DNA of 64,000 bases from JBGPTK01 sp963797765. GTDB taxonomy: Bacteria; Acidobacteriota; Terriglobia; Acidiferrales; UBA7541. The first letter of the stretch is position 1. Every line of letters begins with the position of its first letter. Shown here piece by piece: positions 60,244 through 64,000 of the stretch. The notes beneath the pieces are model-generated. The model was given only the letters and a program-made list of their open reading frames with translations. It ran no database searches and was not told the origin of the DNA. The stretch covers positions 1,550,001-1,614,000 of the forward strand of contig CAWCQU010000003.1 in NCBI GenBank assembly GCA_963797765.1, read 5' to 3'. The position numbers and the translations under genes were made by a program.

Positions 60244-61413
60244 CTAGCGAACTTCGACGATAACAAGGGACACGTCGTCGGCGAGCGAGCCGTGACTCCA
60301 CGCAGCGACTCCGTCGAGGATTGCCTGTTTCATTTCCGGCAGTGGTCGCGTCGCAGATTGCCGAATCAACTCTTGAAGGCCCTGGATGCCAAGCATCTGT
60401 TCGAGGCTGTTGAACACCTCGAAGAGCCCATCCGTGTATAGAACCAGACGGTCGCCGGGCGCGAGTTCTATTTCGTCCGCGGACGCGCACGGAGCGAGGT
60501 CGGGCAGGCGACCAAGGATGGCGTTCCGCGAACTAAGCAGGCGGAGAGTGCCATTCGAGACGAGTATTGCTGGGGGATGGCCTGCAGCGGCAAAACTCAT
60601 GCGGTGCCCGAATCGACGAAAACGCGCTGCGGCCATGGTGAAGTAGAAGTCTTCCTGTGCGAGCCGATCACTCACAAACTCGTGGAGGCGGTGCAGCAAG
60701 GCGACAGGCGAAGTGCTACGTTTCAGGGCATGGAGGGTTTCAGAGTAGATGCGACCGGCCATGAGAGCCGAGCCAACTCCGTGCCCTGAAACATCGCAAA
60801 CAATGATATCTAGCAATTCGTCGCCTTGCGACAGGACCACACCGAAGTCTCCGCCAATCTTATGCGCGGGGCTGTAGTAGGCCTCGACAGCGAGGTCTTT
60901 CCATATCACACTGTGCGGCGCGAGTGATTGTTGGACGCGCGCTGCAATCGAAAGATCGGCCTCAATCTCTCTCTGGCGCTTCTCCAGGAGCGCATTGGAT
61001 TCTCGAAGCTGTTCCTCGATTCGCTTTTGTTCGCTGATGTCGGTGACGGTAATCAACGAGTAGTCCTGTCCGTCCGGACCATGAATGATCCGCCCACTGA
61101 ATATCACCGGGATTTTCTGCCCGTCCTTGCGCGGAAGATAAAACTCGTCGCGATTCCGGCCATAGCGGTGCCCCGATTCGTGCTGCCGCATAATGTGCGG
61201 AATATCATTGGGTGGGAAAATCGCGTCGGGTGTGCGGCCCTGAATCTCCTCGCGCTCGAAGTGTCCCATGCGCGTAAGGGCTTCGTTTGCAAAGATCACT
61301 CGAAGCTGATCGTCAACGACGACTACACCTTCATTGAGTTCCTCCAGGATCGCCTCCATCTCGCGAAGCCAATCAGGAGTATTGATGGTGGTATTAGGCA
61401 TAGTTTTGCTCAC
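60244..61413 (-). CDS. PAS-domain SpoIIE/PP2C-type protein phosphatase
   Basis: A 389-residue cytoplasmic signalling protein. PAS domain near residues 15-135 (LEELNEGVVVVDDQLRVIFA, FYLPRKDGQKIPV, ITVTDISEQKRIEEQL), a coiled-coil linker (RESNALLEKRQREIEADL), then a SpoIIE phosphatase (PAHKIGGDFGVV, IVCDVSGHGVGSALMAG, RLVLYTDGLFEVF, LADDVSLVIVEV) with the metal-binding aspartates. Usually acts on anti-sigma-factor antagonists; none is nearby. Its start overlaps the channel gene stop by 4 bases. Confidence 0.93.
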   Translation of the reverse strand: MSKTMPNTTINTPDWLREMEAILEELNEGVVVVDDQLRVIFANEALTRMGHFEREEIQGRTPDAIFPPNDIPHIMRQHESGHRYGRNRDEFYLPRKDGQKIPVIFSGRIIHGPDGQDYSLITVTDISEQKRIEEQLRESNALLEKRQREIEADLSIAARVQQSLAPHSVIWKDLAVEAYYSPAHKIGGDFGVVLSQGDELLDIIVCDVSGHGVGSALMAGRIYSETLHALKRSTSPVALLHRLHEFVSDRLAQEDFYFTMAAARFRRFGHRMSFAAAGHPPAILVSNGTLRLLSSRNAILGRLPDLAPCASADEIELAPGDRLVLYTDGLFEVFNSLEQMLGIQGLQELIRQSATRPLPEMKQAILDGVAAWSHGSLADDVSLVIVEVR

Positions 61414-61907
61414 TTAGCATGGCGATTCCCCTTCAGGTCTATCGGATCGTTTGCATAGCTCAGTTTTCGAGAGTGGCGTGGGTCGCGGTCCATCAGTCGT
61501 GTGATCGTCGCGAACAGAAGACAAACGGATACCCCACACATCAGCACCCCAGCCATGCTCTCAAGAGGCCCTAAGAGCCTCCACCTGCTGGGAAGGGTCA
61601 CATCGCCGTAACCGACGGTGGCATAACTGCTCGAAGAAAAGTAAAAGGCGAGTTCCCACGAAGGAAAGCATTGCAACCTGTAGAAACTCGCCCACAGAAG
61701 GATCACGAGCCCATGGAGAATAATGATTGCAATCGTCGATTTCACTACCAGGACGGCCGAGCGAACCGGACCAAATCCTTGGCCGCCGTTGGCCGTAACG
61801 CCTCGTAGCCACTCGATGAGCGCTGCAACCCCAGCACACTGTAAACAGAGTGTGAGGATTAAGAGAAGAACGGCGGCCGCGGCTTGAGGAATGAGTGTCA
61901 TTTTCAT
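61410..61907 (-). CDS. Two-helix potassium channel
   Basis: A 165-residue membrane protein of the Ion_trans_2 type. Pore helix and selectivity filter read AFYFSSSSYATVGYGDVTL, the K+ channel signature, followed by an inner helix (LESMAGVLMCGVSVCLLFATI). Two further hydrophobic segments precede the pore. No C-terminal RCK domain. It starts 5 bases after the RND stop and overlaps the phosphatase gene, so the three genes are probably co-transcribed. Confidence 0.9.
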   Translation of the reverse strand: MKMTLIPQAAAAVLLLILTLCLQCAGVAALIEWLRGVTANGGQGFGPVRSAVLVVKSTIAIIILHGLVILLWASFYRLQCFPSWELAFYFSSSSYATVGYGDVTLPSRWRLLGPLESMAGVLMCGVSVCLLFATITRLMDRDPRHSRKLSYANDPIDLKGNRHAK

Positions 61908-61912
61908 TGGTC

Positions 61913-64000
61913 TCAGGTTGTTTGCGGAAGGGTCTTAGGCGCTTCAAGCAATTCGCCTTGCATGGCTTGGGATTCTTTCGCTTCCCAGCGGATGATCTTC
62001 AGGTCAAGCACGAAGATGCTGTAAAGGACCGGCACCAAGAGCAGCGTGATAAAGGTTGCGACGGCAAGGCCTCCGATCTGCGCATAACACAGAGGCTGCC
62101 ATAGAGGGCCGCCTTCCAGAGCCAGCGGGAAAAGGGCCAGGATAGTCGCTCCCACTGTGATCATCACGGGCCGGATACGCTGGATGCCCGCGTCTGGGAG
62201 GGCCTGCTCCAGCGGCTCGCCCTTTGCATGCATTTCCTCGATAAAGTCGAACAGCACGATCACGTGGCTGACGATCACGCCGATCAAACTGGCGATGCCC
62301 AGAAAAGCCATGAATCCGAACGGCGTATGCATGACCGCGAGGGCGATCAGAGAGCCGATCACGCCATACGGAGCAGCGGCGAATACCAGAAGTGGTTTCA
62401 CCGCGTTATTGAACTGAACGAGCAGGGCCAGGTAAATGCCGACCAAAGAAATCAACAGAACGATTTTGAGGTTCGCGAACCCGTCTATCTGTTTCGCTCT
62501 TTCGCCCCCGATGCGGAGCTGATAACCGGGAGGAAGATTTTTCTGGAACTCTTGCAATTTTGGAAGAATCGGATTGAGCACTTCAGAGGCAAGAACTCCG
62601 GGTTCCGGATAACAAAGTATGGAGATGGTGCGAAAATGTTCCCGCCGGGCGATGCGCCCCGTTTCCAAGGAATTTCCGACCGTCGCGATTGATAGCAGCG
62701 GCACCCTATTGTTCGTCTGTGACGAGTAAACGTACAGGTTCTTGATGTCAGCCAGCTGCGCACGCTCCTGCATGCGAAGGCGCGCCACAATGGGGATGTT
62801 CTTGTCGCCCTCCTTGAACACGCCCACTATGGAGCCGCTCATTGCTGCGGTTGACGCGCCGGCGACATCTGCATTGGTGATGCCAGCCACGTTTGCGCGG
62901 TCTGGATCGATCTGAATCCTCTGCTGAAGATCGTCAGGGAACCAATCATCACGAAGAACGGCAATGCCGGGAGCTTGACTGACGATGTCCTGGGCCTGCC
63001 GGGCAATCTGTCGCAACGTGCGGATATCGCTGACTTCATTCTTCGCGTCGATATCCTCCTGCGCGGAGATCAGCAACTCCACGGGATTCTCAACAGGATT
63101 CGTTTGAAGCTGGCGAACCGTAATCCACGCGCCGGGTACTTCCTTGGCCAGGGCGTCCTGGATGGGACGAGCTAACTTTGGCGAGGCTTCTTTGTCAGTG
63201 ACCTCAACAATCATTTGTGCGTAGTTCGTCTGCGGCATTTCCGGTGCGACTGAAAACCAGAAGCGAGGTCCGCCGCCGCCGGCAAAGGTCGTCAGCGACT
63301 TAAGAAGATGCCCGCCCTTTTCCTTGCTAGCGGCATCAGGGAAGTTTTCAACCACTTGCCGGACCACTTTTTCGGCCTTCATTGCAGCATCGTTGGTGAC
63401 GCTCAAAGGAGCGTCATTCGGCAGCCAAATATCGAGATAAAACCAATACTGAACATCTTCAGGGAAGAATTGGGTCTTAAGCCGAGAGCCGAACAGTCTC
63501 CGCCGATGATCAGGAAAACCAACGACCCGCCGAGGACGGCCCAACGGTGTTTTATGGCTTTGCCGACGAGTCTGTTGTAAAAGCCGTAGAATCCTCGCTC
63601 TCGTCTCTCCTCGATCGTCGGCTCTCGCTTTGCTGGGGCACGCAAAATGTAGTAGCCCAGGAACGGAACAAACGTCATCGCAACGCAGAGCGCGCACAGC
63701 AGAGAAGCCGTCATCACGACCGGGAGGCTCTTCAAGAACTCGCCAGTATTGCCAGTGAGCATCAGGAACGGCAGATAGGCGATGATATTGGTGATCGTCG
63801 CGTAGAAAATCGCGGTCGCAAGCTTGGTGGGGCCGAGCCAGCAAGCAATCTTGCGTGGCAGCCCTTCCGCCAAGCCGCGTTTGATCCCGTCGCCAGAGAC
63901 TACCGGCACGTCGACGAGAAGGCCCAGGGCGATGATCAGCGTTGCGATTGAGACTTGTTGAAGATCGATTCCCAACATATAGACGATGCCGAACGTCATC
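61913..64000 (-). pseudogene. RND-family efflux permease, partial and frameshifted
   Basis: Inner-membrane proton-driven efflux pump of the AcrB/CusA superfamily, running off the right edge. The upstream part (63403 to the edge) carries helices GLLVDVPVVSGDGIKRGLAEG and NIIAYLPFLMLTGNTGEFLKS and breaks after VFLIIGG. The downstream part continues in another frame from GSRLKTQFFPED through the periplasmic domains to the final helices (APYGVIGSLIALAVMHTPFG, ATFITLLLVPVLYSIFV). One base is missing at 63497-63498: a GGAGGACTG reading would restore it. May be a sequence error; otherwise the pump is inactive. No membrane-fusion protein is visible in the window. Confidence 0.88.

Noticed and set aside
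1..64000. CRISPR array, rRNA operon or riboswitch
   Set aside because: No regularly spaced repeats, no rRNA-like conserved stretches and no recognisable riboswitch core were found.

Overview
The window reads as part of an Acidobacteriota chromosome, probably a Terriglobia/Koribacter-type soil or sediment lineage. This is an inference from gene content: two MacB/FtsX-type 'acidobacterial duplicated orphan permeases', a Ser/Thr kinase with TolB-like and TPR regions, many Tat-exported proteins, and repeated short intergenic hairpins. No rRNA gene, complete tRNA or CRISPR array was found.

Layout. 1-6.5 kb (minus strand): a tightly coupled tetrapyrrole operon, ccsA/hemX-like - hemA - hemC - hemD - hemB - hemL, followed by the start of one more gene. 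7.1-12.3 kb (plus): a group 3b-type [NiFe] hydrogenase operon (beta FeS subunit, a cyclic-nucleotide-binding protein, gamma FAD/NAD subunit, small subunit, large subunit, maturation protease). 12.3-13.5 kb (minus): a lipoprotein sugar dehydrogenase. 13.7-17.6 kb (plus): hemE, hemN and a hemG/hemY broken by three frameshifts. With the first operon this covers heme synthesis from glutamyl-tRNA to protoporphyrin, but no ferrochelatase is present. 17.7-36.7 kb: housekeeping and envelope genes (thioesterase, TPR protein, Lon-N protein, an AAA+/VWA pair, a CoA-disulfide-reductase-like flavoprotein, a redoxin, a kinase, a CxxCH protein, an alpha/beta hydrolase, bacterioferritin, a creatinase-like M24 protein, an ankyrin-LssY protein). 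37.4-40.7 kb: one orphan permease and a DUF6624-like protein, then a hairpin-rich non-coding stretch.

41.4-50.5 kb (plus) is the most interesting block: a nitrogen-oxide module. A Crp/Fnr regulator, the iron-sulfur repair protein Ric and an NnrS-like 12-helix membrane protein (split in two) precede a natural fusion of a NarK-type nitrate transporter to a NarI/DsrM-like cytochrome b domain with a C-terminal zinc-ribbon-like motif. A cytoplasmic NarB/NapA-type molybdoenzyme, a four-cluster ferredoxin, a Tat-type Rieske protein and a two-helix protein follow. I infer a nitrate reductase complex of unusual composition in which uptake and electron input sit on one polypeptide.

50.5-60.2 kb is accessory DNA: an IS256-family transposase remnant, a 64-bp duplicated sequence, a second orphan permease, an RNase H-like fusion, an ImmA-like metallopeptidase, a DUF4145-like protein, a short tyrosine recombinase, a truncated gene and a tRNA-Ala 3' fragment that looks like an attachment site. 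60.2-64 kb (minus): an RND efflux permease (frameshifted, running off the window), a small potassium channel and a PAS-SpoIIE phosphatase in one operon.
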